DNA from: Candidatus Scalindua japonica
GTDB taxonomy: Bacteria; Planctomycetota; Brocadiia; Brocadiales; Scalinduaceae
Direction: 5' to 3'
DNA length: 64,000 nt
Assembly: GCF_002443295.1 (NCBI RefSeq)
Contig: NZ_BAOS01000001.1
Location: 1 to 64,000, forward strand
Below, in pieces: positions 34,961 to 43,883 of this stretch. Every line of letters starts with the position of its first letter. Positions within the stretch are counted from its first letter, which is position 1. Both the position numbers and the translations under genes were made by a program. Below the pieces are notes generated by a model. That model saw nothing but the letters and a program-made list of their open reading frames with translations. It had not been told where the DNA came from and made no database searches.

Positions 34961-35238
34961 ATTTAAAGTACGTTTAACAAAAACATTTGTTAAGTACTAT
35001 AATCTCCTATTTCTCTTAACCTAAAAATCTTTACTGACTATATATTATTAAATTTTTACATATTTCCACTGTAGTAGGATTGTAGTAGAAATGTAGTAGA
35101 ACAGGCCGTAATCAGCCGGACACTACAGGAAACACCAGAATAAAATTGAAATCATAAGCTATTGTGAGATAGTGTGATAGCGACATAAGATACACTAAAT
35201 CAGGCAGTTATGAAATTTGTTAGAAATGTCCTTATTAC
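34961..35238. other. Right-end segment between the hairpin region and attR
   Basis: No gene. 34985-35035 (TAAGTACTATAATCTCCT...CTCTTAAC) resembles 43783-43835 and its duplicate. Three TGTAGTAG repeats lie at 35070-35099 and an end-specific repeat at 35176-35205, both shared with the left end. Confidence 0.5.
35070..35099. repeat. Candidate right-arm integrase-binding repeats (3 x TGTAGTAG)
   Basis: TGTAGTAG at 35070, 35081 and 35092, each 11 bp apart. The first two units and their spacer are identical to 3344-3361 at the left end. They lie 140-170 bp inside attR. Confidence 0.5.
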
Positions 35239-35288
35239 GAATGGCATTCAAAAGGTCAGGGGTTCGAATCCCCTATCCTCCACCATAT
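35239..35288. repeat. attR: duplicated tRNA-Ala 3' half
   Basis: 49 of 50 bases match 3239-3288, covering the anticodon stem to CCA plus three bases. The 5' half of a tRNA is absent here, so this copy is not a gene. It marks the right junction of the integrated element. Confidence 0.88.
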
Positions 35289-35468
35289 TTTCCTTTGTAA
35301 AAAAAGGACTTACGATTTTAAATACCCTAAAAACCACGGCACTGGGTGGGCACTAGAATGGTATTAGTATCCATATAGAATGTAAAGTCGTTTATTGGAC
35401 GTGGTTAGAAACTGTTTGCTTAATGAGGCATAGACTGATTCCAATGGAATACAGTGTGGAAATGCATA

Positions 35469-35837
35469 CTAAAGGGAGTGACCAGTATAGTCGGTGGGTG
35501 ACGGAGTATTAATGACTTTGGTGTTGGCCTCAATGAGACGGACTTCTTCTTCCTCGAATACTAATTGTTCGATAAAGTCTTCGTGTAGTAGGTCGTCAGG
35601 AAATTCAGCCGTCTTTGGAAGCATCTTGGCAAAGAGCCTGTAAAACTCTGTCTGGTTCTGCCTTGCCCAAGCGAGAAAGGCTTCATCACCCGTCTCAATG
35701 AGCTTGCCGTTCTCGTCAAAGCCTCCCATGTTTGCGTAAGCCTTATGAAACGCTGCTCTCACATCATTTGTCAGCTTATTCCGTGAGCCTTTCTTCCGGC
35801 CTGTACTGAAAGTATTTCCGTGTACAAATCTTGCCAT
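35469..35837 (-). CDS. DUF5681-like small protein, 122 aa
   Basis: The N-terminus GNTFSTGRKKGSRNKLTNDV has the GRxxGSRNKLT signature of DUF5681/phage small-terminase-like proteins. The rest is acidic and helical (DLLHEDFIEQLVFEEEE). It lies outside attR on the opposite strand from the next operon. It may be a phage or plasmid relic. The ATG at 35837 has no strong ribosome-binding site. Confidence 0.55.
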   Translation of the reverse strand: MARFVHGNTFSTGRKKGSRNKLTNDVRAAFHKAYANMGGFDENGKLIETGDEAFLAWARQNQTEFYRLFAKMLPKTAEFPDDLLHEDFIEQLVFEEEEVRLIEANTKVINTPSPTDYTGHSL

Positions 35838-36243
35838 TTTTCGCTATTCTGCCGCTAGTTTATTGTTTTTCTGAAATACCGTAATGTATTCTCCATGTCA
35901 TTTATCCGTCATTTTACTACATATAGCCCAAAATATCAATTTGTTCGTTGTATTGCCGATTTTGGACTTATGTGTTCATACTCTTTATTCGGTCTTCTAC
36001 CATTGCGGCCTTTCGCTAAGTCTATTAAATTCAAGTATCTCATTGATATAACAGGGTTTAAATATTATTGAATACAATTGGTAATTGTTGAATAAATTGG
36101 TTATTTTTGACTATTATGGACACTTTTTGGACACCTGAAACAACTAAGTAAATTTTATGTTTTTTTCATATCAAAATATTTTGTTTTGATTATCAGTAAT
36201 ATATTGTATTATTCAAAACATAGTAGGCGGACAAAACAAATAT
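35838..36243. other. AT-rich gap before the three-gene operon
   Basis: Roughly 400 bases without a gene. TTTTGATTATCAGTAATATATTGTATTATTC near 36183-36213 includes TATATTGTATT-type -10 candidates, so it may hold the promoter of the operon starting at 36244. No terminator hairpin is obvious. Confidence 0.35.
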
Positions 36244-37029
36244 TTGAGATATATTATGAAATTTACAGACTTAATATTACAAAAAATTGTATTTGAGGCA
36301 AGATATAAACAAGGCTATAGATTTCTAGACAGATGTGGCGAAACAATGATTGATGTAGAGAATAAGATTAAAGGATGGATTGCCGGTGAAGCTGTTCCGA
36401 CGGGTGGATCAATGGTGAATGAATTAGAAAATATGTTTTTTAATTTCAATTCTTCAAAATTAGACTTATCTCAACATTATACTAACATAAGTAATTATAA
36501 GAATTTTATAGATTATTCGTATAAATTTTTTGATATTACAAAAAAGAATTTAGGTTTAAAAGAATATTCGAGATTTGGGTTAAGGTTTTGGTTCTTATAT
36601 CCAGTAGATTCTATGGAAAAAGGGCGGAATATATTACATAAAAGCCATATCTTTCGTGAAAATAAAGAAGTTGAGAACATTTTTGGTAAAAAGGTTAAAG
36701 ATAAGAGTGCTGTAATAGTTCTTGAGGAAGAAGAAAAGGGCATTAGGGTTTCCTTAGCATTAGCTTTAAAAAAAGGGATGGACATAAAAATAGAGCAAAG
36801 TGAACCCATGTCAACTCGGCCTCATGAACTTCCAAGAGGGCAAAAGGAGGCATTAATGAAGCAATTAAAGAAAATAAAGAAAAAAAAAGAAGACCCAGAT
36901 ATAGCAATTCTTTTGGATATAGATAATTACATAAATAACCCCCAAGCTGAATACCTGAATAATTTTATCAATGAGTCTATTGAAACTACTGAGACAAATG
37001 TAATAAAGGTATTGGAGGATAGAGTATGA
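36244..37029 (+). CDS. Hypothetical protein, first gene of a coupled three-gene operon (TIGR04255-like?)
   Basis: 261 aa. The better start may be the ATG at 36256 (MKFTDLILQKIVFEARYKQG). The N-terminal region followed by YSRFGLRFWFLYPVD is reminiscent of the sporadically distributed TIGR04255 family; this is a faint resemblance. The C-terminus is Lys/Glu-rich with a coiled-coil-like LMKQLKKIKKKKEDP. No membrane segment is present. Its TGA overlaps the next ATG. The unit of three genes looks like a self-contained system of unknown role. Confidence 0.7.
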   Translation: MRYIMKFTDLILQKIVFEARYKQGYRFLDRCGETMIDVENKIKGWIAGEAVPTGGSMVNELENMFFNFNSSKLDLSQHYTNISNYKNFIDYSYKFFDITKKNLGLKEYSRFGLRFWFLYPVDSMEKGRNILHKSHIFRENKEVENIFGKKVKDKSAVIVLEEEEKGIRVSLALALKKGMDIKIEQSEPMSTRPHELPRGQKEALMKQLKKIKKKKEDPDIAILLDIDNYINNPQAEYLNNFINESIETTETNVIKVLEDRV

Positions 37030-37631
37030 GTAATAATCCAGAAATTGAATTACCTACTGGTTCCGATTATTTAGATAATTTTAAAGAAAATGACAATGGC
37101 TCAAATCCTTCTGACTTTATTGACGAGGAAATGATAAAATCAACTGAAAGTGAAGGAAAGATATCTGATTATGTTATTACAACTAAACTAGATGAATTAT
37201 CAGAAACATTTTCTGGCGTCGAAACAAAAATAACAAAGGACAAGATAGATGAAATAATAGAGGACACTATGAACTTAGCCGATGAATTGTTAGAAGACAA
37301 TAACAACGTTGTCGTTAGAGAAAATCTATTAGGTTCACTAAACTTGTTATTAAACGATTTATGGGAGATGCGAAGCATTAGAGAAAAAGGATTTGCAAAA
37401 CTGTTAGTGCTAATACTTGCAGTCACAAAGGATAACAACATAGACACTTCTGATATTAAACAACTAGAGGCATTAGCGGAAGTCTTACGAACATTGAAAA
37501 GGCCAAATATTATAGACCTTGATATAAAAGATTGTACAAGAATAATGAATGAAGCGTGTTTAAATATATATCGATCTTTAATCAAAAGGCCAAATGTAAA
37601 GATAATAATTCAAGACGAGGAAGAAAAATGA
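37026..37631 (+). CDS. Hypothetical acidic protein, second gene of the operon
   Basis: 201 aa, starting at the A of an ATGA overlap with the previous gene and ending in an ATGA overlap with the next. The N-terminal ~50 residues are acidic and probably disordered (FKENDNGSNPSDFIDEEM). The rest is predicted helical with long Leu-rich segments (NLLGSLNLLLNDLWEMRSIR). I recognise no domain. Coupling suggests it forms a complex with its neighbours. Confidence 0.7.
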   Translation: MSNNPEIELPTGSDYLDNFKENDNGSNPSDFIDEEMIKSTESEGKISDYVITTKLDELSETFSGVETKITKDKIDEIIEDTMNLADELLEDNNNVVVRENLLGSLNLLLNDLWEMRSIREKGFAKLLVLILAVTKDNNIDTSDIKQLEALAEVLRTLKRPNIIDLDIKDCTRIMNEACLNIYRSLIKRPNVKIIIQDEEEK

Positions 37632-38449
37632 GTGCTAAACCGTTGTTCTTGGATACATCAATACAAGTTTCTCGGAAGAGTTCTGACGAAAATGAGATAA
37701 ATAAAATTAATGATATTTTAGATAAGTGTGACTTTATTTGCACATCATCTTTTGTGCAATTAGAATTTAAGCAATCATATATTCAAGATTTAGTTTACCT
37801 GCATAAAATTTTGGTTAATGAAAAGACCTTTTCAGGAGCTTTTTTAAGGACGAAAAAGTTAAATGCACATCCAGATCACCGTAGAAAAATTAGCAATTTA
37901 TTAGATGCGATGGGTCAATTTTTTGCAAATACAAATTCGTTTTCCAGTGAAGATAATTTTGATAAAGAGATTGCAGAGCAAATGGTTATTTATTTAGAAA
38001 TAATAATAGAAGATATCTGGGACTGGTTTGAAAGTGATGTAAAACACGTTAGTGAGGATACAGGCTGCGTTCGATCAAAAGTGCCTCCTAAGAAAAAGGG
38101 TAGATATTTTGATGCTAGAATACAAAAGTGTAAATCAGAAAAGATCCATTGTAAATTGAATAAATTCTTTGAAGAGAAGCAAGATGCTTTCAAGGCAATA
38201 CTAGATTATATAAAGAGTTTAGATGATTCGGAGAAAAAGAAACCCGGCGAGTTAAATAAAATAGTATTAACGATAGAGGAAGGATTGAAAAATCCAGATA
38301 ATATGTGTAATTCCGACCAATGTAAAAGGCTGGGAGATGCTCTAATAGCGGTAGAGGCTATACATTTTAAAGAATTATTTACAAAAGATGTTGACCAATC
38401 AAAAGTTATTTGTACACCAATTAATTTACAAACAAATTTGTTAAATTAA
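37628..38449 (+). CDS. PIN-like domain protein, third gene of the operon
   Basis: 273 aa from the ATG at 37628. The N-terminus KPLFLDTSIQVSRK has the strand-Asp-(S/T) opening of PIN-type nucleases. The C-terminal CKRLGDALIAVEAIHFKELF then TKDVDQSKVI matches the closing acidic residues (D...A...T.D) of PIN active sites. Between them are helices with several Lys and Cys (ARIQKCKSEKIHCKLN). It could be an RNA-cleaving toxin or effector. The PIN assignment is by pattern and needs structure prediction. Confidence 0.65.
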   Translation: MSAKPLFLDTSIQVSRKSSDENEINKINDILDKCDFICTSSFVQLEFKQSYIQDLVYLHKILVNEKTFSGAFLRTKKLNAHPDHRRKISNLLDAMGQFFANTNSFSSEDNFDKEIAEQMVIYLEIIIEDIWDWFESDVKHVSEDTGCVRSKVPPKKKGRYFDARIQKCKSEKIHCKLNKFFEEKQDAFKAILDYIKSLDDSEKKKPGELNKIVLTIEEGLKNPDNMCNSDQCKRLGDALIAVEAIHFKELFTKDVDQSKVICTPINLQTNLLN

Positions 38450-38747
38450 GTTTTTTTTAATTTCACCAATTGTTCGTATCCCAAACCTCACTTCACCTGT
38501 AATATCTTTATGTGTCCCGATGTTTAAGTTTCCTCTTGATTTAGATACATTCCTGAGTATTATAAACCTCAGAAATGATACAGTTTACAAGATTTCCTAC
38601 CGTACATAATATGTACTTCATCAAATGATAAGTATGCTTTTCATAAATTAAGTTATTTTTACAGGGAGGTAAAATATATGAACTTTCTTGATTCACTAAA
38701 AGCTATATATCGGTCATACTGAATATCATCACAATAATTTTAACAAA
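38450..38747. other. Gap after the three-gene operon
   Basis: AT-rich and without a gene. GGGAGG at 38664 before ATGAACTTTCTTGATTC (38677) could start a tiny frame, but it stops after 14 codons. No terminator seen. Confidence 0.3.
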
Positions 38748-38900
38748 ATGATTAAAACAAAAACATTATTCATATTAGGCGCAGGTGCAAGTGCTCCTTT
38801 TGAATATCCTACAAGTTTTAAACTTCGAGAAGATATTTTAAGAGAGGGGCACGAACATGATGTTGTTAATGCTTTAAACACCGATTTTCACAGGCTCTAA
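38748..38900 (+). pseudogene. SIR2-like protein, N-terminal fragment cut by an insertion sequence
   Basis: 50 codons: MIKTKTLFILGAGASAPFEY and PTSFKLREDILREG. The FILGAGAS.PF.YPT opening is the NAD-binding start of SIR2-like (SIR2_2) domains often found in anti-phage proteins. The frame enters the end of the insertion sequence at about 38885 (CACCGATTTTCACAG) and stops at 38900. The remainder of the gene is not visible on the other side of the element. Confidence 0.65.
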
Positions 38901-40757
38901 AATAATCACAATATTCCCCTAATCAAGCAGTCCAAATAATTTCTATAGTTTTTCCATTAAGCCATGGCACGTGAAAAGGCGATTGTAATTTTTCTACCCC
39001 AAGCAGCACAGGAGTGTGACTTCTTTTTCTTATTTTGATCAAAAACTTATTGCCATCATAGACTACCCTGCCGGGCACATCAATAAATTTCTTAAAGATT
39101 GTAGGTGCAAGATTATTTTCAAATCTTCGTAAATCATTTGCTAACCTGTGATAGAATGTATCTGCTATCATTGACCATAAAATATCAAAATGTATCCGAA
39201 TCATCAGTGGTGAAGAGAGGGCGTTAAGATTGAAAAACGCCACTAACTGTGCAAGCTTGTTTTCTATCCTCCAACGTTTCGCATACACCTCCAAAATACT
39301 TTGAAGGGGCAATTCCGTATTGTTTGTCAAAATAAAAGTAGGCTCGCTGCGGCCATGATCTTTTACTATTATTTGACGAAATGAGTTTTTGCAATCCTTT
39401 AACCTGAGCTGGCTCTCATAAACTGATACTCTTTTATATTTTCGCTTTGGAATAGGCACGTAAATCTTTTTCCAAACCCCTCTGGGCAACTCCCTGGTTT
39501 CTTTTATCAATCTGGCATAACGTTTCCGCAGAGTTACAAACTTCACCTTCCTCTGTGTCAGATCATCGAGTATCCTATATGTTGTAAATTTACAATCGAA
39601 AACCAGTGTTTCCGCAACATTCTCTTTTATGCTTTTCCAGTACTCTACAAATTTATTAATCTCATTGGCCTCTTCCCTGCGTAATACATCTGCCCTCGTA
39701 TACACAATGGCATTGCTAATACCATCAGAAGCAAAAATTGTATTAGCCCCTTTCATCGTTTTGCCTTTCGCTCCGCACCAAACCTTTTCCATTTCTGATT
39801 CATCTCCATGATGTGGGATTGAGTGAAAATCCAGATTAATGAACCCGTTTCCATAAAATACAGGATACTTTTTATGAAAAAGCGATACGACTTTTTGTTG
39901 TAAGTCCATTAACTGTTGTTCAGAACAACGACAAGAGTATGTACACATATACGTAGGTTTCGGGAGGATGTTTAACCCGGCAAAAACCCCTAACCCCGGT
40001 TCTTTATCATAAGAGCCAATATGGCTGAGCCGTTTGCCGCCTATTAATTTGAGAAGTAACATTGATAAACAGGCTTGAGTTGCTCCAATATCGCTTGATT
40101 CGGGTAGTTTACACTCTTTTATTAAATCCAGTATGCCGGATTCTAAAATATAGGGGATAAAAAAGAATACCCCCACACTGGGACAGTCAACATGGAATTT
40201 CTCAAGCTCAGTAAAATTTAACTCTTGCGTGCGTTCCGCTATGATCTTTCCATCACGAGTCTTTCCGAGCTCCTTGTTCGTTCTACGCTTTAACTTGCCA
40301 AAGCCGGCTTGTTTTAAAATACGCTCTACTGTGCTTACTGACAAATCAATGCCATCTTGTGTTAAACGGAATTGAATATCAGGGGTTGAAAGCCTTTGTT
40401 TTCTATAGGCAATGATTTTTTTCTGCACGTCAGAGGGAGTTCGTTTGTGCTGTGGTCCTTTTTGCACAACAGGAAAAAGTTCTATTTTTCTCGCTTTTGC
40501 ATCTCTTAGCAAAGCGTAGATCGTGCTGCGTTTGTAATGATATTTTTTTGCAACCATTTCAACTGATTGCTTTTCAAGGACAATAGCACGTATGGCATCG
40601 TACTGTTTCTGTCGTTGTGAAGGAGGGTTTTTAAAATATTCTACAAGGTCAAGGCATTCTTTCATTAGGGCCCAATTATGATTAATAAATACTGTAAATA
40701 ATAGCAATAGACAACTGTCCGTACTGCTACAATAGCGTAAATACAGGCTATTTGGTG
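38885..40757 (-). mobile_element. Insertion sequence carrying the 594-aa transposase
   Basis: One end is CACCGATTTTCACAGGCTCT (38885), the same terminal sequence found at 2673, 41058 and 45730. The opposite end is probably near 40757 (CTATTTGGTG), a partial match to the inverted end. No target duplication could be confirmed, because the ends are not exact. Confidence 0.6.
38923..40707 (-). CDS. Transposase with N-terminal HTH and IS4-like DDE domain, 594 aa
   Basis: The N-terminal region carries resolvase-like helix-turn-helices (SVEMVAKKYHYKRSTIYALL; LSTPDIQFRLTQDGIDLSVS). A catalytic domain follows, with GFINLDFHSIPHHGDES as the first Asp segment, LVFDCKFTTYRILDDL as a second, and YAKRWRIENKLAQL with the catalytic Glu. 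It is intact and thus potentially active. A C-terminal remnant of a diverged copy lies at 2002-2673. The first ATG may be at 40662 (MKECLDLVEYF) rather than 40707. Confidence 0.85.
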   Translation of the reverse strand: MLLFTVFINHNWALMKECLDLVEYFKNPPSQRQKQYDAIRAIVLEKQSVEMVAKKYHYKRSTIYALLRDAKARKIELFPVVQKGPQHKRTPSDVQKKIIAYRKQRLSTPDIQFRLTQDGIDLSVSTVERILKQAGFGKLKRRTNKELGKTRDGKIIAERTQELNFTELEKFHVDCPSVGVFFFIPYILESGILDLIKECKLPESSDIGATQACLSMLLLKLIGGKRLSHIGSYDKEPGLGVFAGLNILPKPTYMCTYSCRCSEQQLMDLQQKVVSLFHKKYPVFYGNGFINLDFHSIPHHGDESEMEKVWCGAKGKTMKGANTIFASDGISNAIVYTRADVLRREEANEINKFVEYWKSIKENVAETLVFDCKFTTYRILDDLTQRKVKFVTLRKRYARLIKETRELPRGVWKKIYVPIPKRKYKRVSVYESQLRLKDCKNSFRQIIVKDHGRSEPTFILTNNTELPLQSILEVYAKRWRIENKLAQLVAFFNLNALSSPLMIRIHFDILWSMIADTFYHRLANDLRRFENNLAPTIFKKFIDVPGRVVYDGNKFLIKIRKRSHTPVLLGVEKLQSPFHVPWLNGKTIEIIWTA

Positions 40758-41058
40758 TATGCTATTGCCGAAAAGAATAAATTCTGGCATATTTATAATA
40801 ATCAGTATATATATTTATTCATCAAATTACAACCCTAATTTTTACAAAATACGTCTGGTGGTCGGAGATAAAAAAAAAGAGGCGAAGGCCGAATAAAGAT
40901 TTATTGCAATAGGGCGAAAGCCCTGTTTTACAAAGGCCACACAGTGTTACACTAAAATCAAGATGCAAAAAAATAAGCAAAGGGGTAGAAAATATACAGT
41001 GTTGGAAACAGAAAAATTTTGGGAATTATTATGATTATTTCAGAGACTGTGAAAATCG

Positions 41059-41794
41059 GTGTCCAACGGGTCTCATCGCAATGCCAATGGGTCTCTGTTT
41101 TGTTTTTATTAATAATTTCATCTTCAATGGGTTTTAGCAAACCGGAAATAAATTGAAACCCTCCGGTAATGGATCCCTGTGAGACAAATAATTGAAACTT
41201 CTCCAACTCCTCTCTCAATCTATTAGTTGGCGTCTGCCAACGATATTTATCTAAAAACACTTTTATCCAAAAAGATATTGCGTAGCCACCTCCCGATATA
41301 AGCTTATCCGGCCCTTTTGCTGTAATAATACCAGGGTTGCAGTTACAACTGCATGTAGGAGTGTATCTTCTTCTTTTATGTACTTTACGATAAATTAGAA
41401 CTTCATATTCCACCTCTTCGGAATCTTCTGTACCGGGAAATTCATTGAAGGAAAGTCCGCATTTTTTACAATACTTTTCATCTTCAGCTAAATCATATTC
41501 TTTTTCTACAACCGGTAAGCCTTTGTGGCTTCGCCTGCCATGTCCTTTTGTTCCTTTCCTTTGCCCTCGCTTGCCTTTTTTATCGCCCTTCTCGGGACCG
41601 TTTTTATTTCCTTTTTCTCCCTTTCTGCCGAAAAGCTGTTTCTCTCTTAAAGCCAACTTGGCTTTAAGGATTTCATTTTCTTTGATTAATTCTGCATTTT
41701 TCTTTTTACTCCTTTCAAACTGGGCTTTCCAGTAAGATTTTTCATTTGAAAGGATATTGAATTCCCTTTGGGACTGACATACACGCCAAATCAC
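41059..41794 (-). pseudogene. IS66 transposase, truncated (copy A)
   Basis: N-terminal two thirds of an IS66 TnpC-type transposase: a coiled coil rich in Lys (KNAELIKENEILKAKLALRE), the zinc-finger region (YCKKCGLSFNEFPGTED), ISGGGYAISFWIKVFLDKYR, and the first catalytic Asp in HWHCDETRW. At 41058 it runs directly into the terminal CACCGATTTTCACAG of the other insertion-sequence family, so the rest of the catalytic domain is lost. The tail of the frame past 41058 (to 40958) is not IS66. A GAAA-tetraloop hairpin (AGGGC/GCCCT) lies at 40911-40924. Confidence 0.85.
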
Positions 41795-41918
41795 AAACCC
41801 GCAGGGGGATGCGAGAAAGCGGATGAGATTCAGTATTTATTTCTAACATTGAATATTTGTTATTAAAAAAAGGCAGCACTTTAAGAAACGTTACATCACC
41901 TTAAAAGTAAAATAATAA

Positions 41919-42590
41919 TTATTCGTTTTGTTCCCTGGTGGCATGTATGGCTGAGAGTAAAGCCTGACGTTCCAAAACAGGCATTGATTTAAGTTTGGCA
42001 ACCCATCGGTTTGACTTCTTCTTTATTCGTTCACGTTCTCGAAAGCCGTTGCCCAAATGACGATAGTCGTGTAGTTCTACCGGTGGAGGATAGTTCATCC
42101 ATACCCATTCAGTCGCTACCCCATGATGGCAACCTGCTTTATAAGAATGACTATGCCACCCCTTTAAAGACTCTGTATATAGTTTTGATTCGTAACCGGA
42201 TATCATTACCATGCATGGCAGGGATTTTATCACTTCTAAAAGTTTGATGTGTTGTTCCAGAGTGTATTCATATTTGTATATCCGAGCATATTTCTTTCTT
42301 GTCTCTCGAAGATACGGAGGGTCGCAATATACCAATTCCTTACCTGTGAACTCATAGCTTCTTAGAAAATTAACTGCATCATCATGGATCAGTTCAAAAT
42401 CTATTGCTTTCTTATCATTCCACATTTGTATTACTTCGGAGTCAATCTCTATGCCAATATTACGCTTTGCTGGATACTTATGACGCATTACTGCTCCACC
42501 ACCTAAATGCGCTTCTATGTATATTTCATGGGGAGGCATTAGATTAATAAGCTTATGATATACTCCACCTTTTCCGCCTGGGTAGTTCAT
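41919..42590 (-). CDS. Dam-family adenine-N6 DNA methyltransferase (copy A)
   Basis: 223 aa. SAM-binding motif I is MNYPGGKGGVYHKLI at the N-terminus and the catalytic motif IV is LVYCDPPYLRET; HLGGGAVM and NIGIEIDSEV are further D12-class motifs. Length fits compact phage-type Dam enzymes. No restriction enzyme is adjacent, so it may be an orphan methylase, perhaps of phage origin. It is duplicated without change at 46591-47262. The 285-bp hairpin region lies upstream of its start. Confidence 0.92.
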   Translation of the reverse strand: MNYPGGKGGVYHKLINLMPPHEIYIEAHLGGGAVMRHKYPAKRNIGIEIDSEVIQMWNDKKAIDFELIHDDAVNFLRSYEFTGKELVYCDPPYLRETRKKYARIYKYEYTLEQHIKLLEVIKSLPCMVMISGYESKLYTESLKGWHSHSYKAGCHHGVATEWVWMNYPPPVELHDYRHLGNGFRERERIKKKSNRWVAKLKSMPVLERQALLSAIHATREQNE

Positions 42591-42732
42591 ACATGCAGTA
42601 TCACCGAAAAAGAGGTGAATGTCAAGATGATATTTTGCATATATAAAAAAAATTAATTAGATTGGGCTTACTTGAAGGGGGAGGGAAATATCTTATGAAG
42701 ATAAAAATGATGGGCTTACCGAATATCTACAA

Positions 42733-43015
42733 TGGCCAGATTGTAAATTCTGTTATTTCAACAACTTAAAAAACCGGGTGCCAATTACTTCTTAGTATCA
42801 AGTCATAAGGGTTCACCATTCTGAAACCAAAAAAAACCAGTGTTTGCGTGCGCTTTGTGGGCGTACTCAACACTGGTTTTTTTAGTTGATATATTATTAA
42901 TTTTAACTAAGCTATTGTTGTTATTCTTTTTCATTGGTGAATGGGAATAATGAACCGGAGGACATAAGTTGCCGCTTATGTCTTCCTTTTTTTTGTAATA
43001 ATAAAATTAAAACAA
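42733..43015. repeat. 285-bp hairpin region, copy 2 of 3
   Basis: Almost identical to 34675-34960 upstream of the inovirus rep gene: a bidirectional terminator at 42834-42883 and a second hairpin with T8 at 42957-42994. It lies between the divergent methylase and membrane-protein genes. Confidence 0.85.
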
Positions 43016-43160
43016 CTTTGAAAAACTATTTATCTAACTTCAAATACAATAAACAAAAATATAAAAAAGTAAAACGGTGTTTTACCGTAACTAAAAATAT
43101 TGATTTATAAGTTTCAGAACTGCTTTTCCACAAAGTAGTAATCTTGCCTTAAGATAATAA
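43016..43160. repeat. 150-bp dispersed repeat, copy 1 of 3
   Basis: ACTTCAAATACAATAAACAA through AGTAAAACGGTGTTTTACCG, CAGAACTGCTTTTCCACAA and TAATCTTGCC. Repeated in copy B (47688-47832) and, more diverged, at 53722-53850 upstream of the NYN gene. AAAACGGTGTTTTACCGT contains ACGGT/ACCGT. It may hold a promoter or be a scrap of a mobile element. Confidence 0.6.
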
Positions 43161-43179
43161 TCTGGAATAAACTAAAAGT

Positions 43180-43707
43180 ATGAAGACAGAATATATGAAG
43201 GATATTGTTCAAATTTTTGCACTGTTTTCAGCAGGTGGATTCTTTCTATACAAACTAGTTACAGGATATTTAATTACAAATCTCTCTATTTCATTGGAAT
43301 GTTTTAGGAGTCCTGGAAAGCCAGACAGTGAAAAAGACACTTTGGTTACGATTGTCAAATTTAAAAAAGGTGACAGGGGTAGCTTAGAACTTCATGATGC
43401 CCAAGTGAAGTATGATATGGGTGAAGATACAATTGAAGTTCCTTTACTGGGGTTAGATAGACGCAGTTTCTTGTCTGAAACAATTTGCAAAAAAGATAGA
43501 AAATTAATAAACTGGGGTGCTAGAAGCAAATCATCACCTTTTATTCGGCTTAGCCCAGGAGAGGAAACAGAGTTTTCTTGTTCATGCCTAGTTCCTTCTG
43601 GACAATTGTGCCAAGTAGAAGTTGCCATCTTGGGAAAGAGAACTAATCACTCTAAGGTAGGCCAATGGAGAGCGAGTAAGGTCATTCCTGCAAATAACGA
43701 AATCTAA
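43180..43707 (+). CDS. Single-TM hypothetical protein, 175 aa (copy A)
   Basis: A TM near residues 8-31 (VQIFALFSAGGFFLYKLVTG) with the bulk outside or inside the membrane uncertain. The soluble part is strand-rich (LVTIVKFKKGDRGSLELHDA, LSPGEETEFSCSC), perhaps an immunoglobulin-like or beta-sandwich fold. The family is not recognised. The same protein is encoded at 47852-48379. Confidence 0.65.
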   Translation: MKTEYMKDIVQIFALFSAGGFFLYKLVTGYLITNLSISLECFRSPGKPDSEKDTLVTIVKFKKGDRGSLELHDAQVKYDMGEDTIEVPLLGLDRRSFLSETICKKDRKLINWGARSKSSPFIRLSPGEETEFSCSCLVPSGQLCQVEVAILGKRTNHSKVGQWRASKVIPANNEI

Positions 43708-43883
43708 CAAAACAATTCGACTTGGACATCGCAAAAGCTGCGCCGCCTGTTAATTCCGACGCTACTGTAATTCAAAAATATTGATTAAGTACTGTATTCT
43801 CCTTTTTCTCTTAATCTCAGAAATTTCCGTATTAACAACTTTACCATCATAAGGAAATAATTGCGAAACAACCTGTTTCGCAA

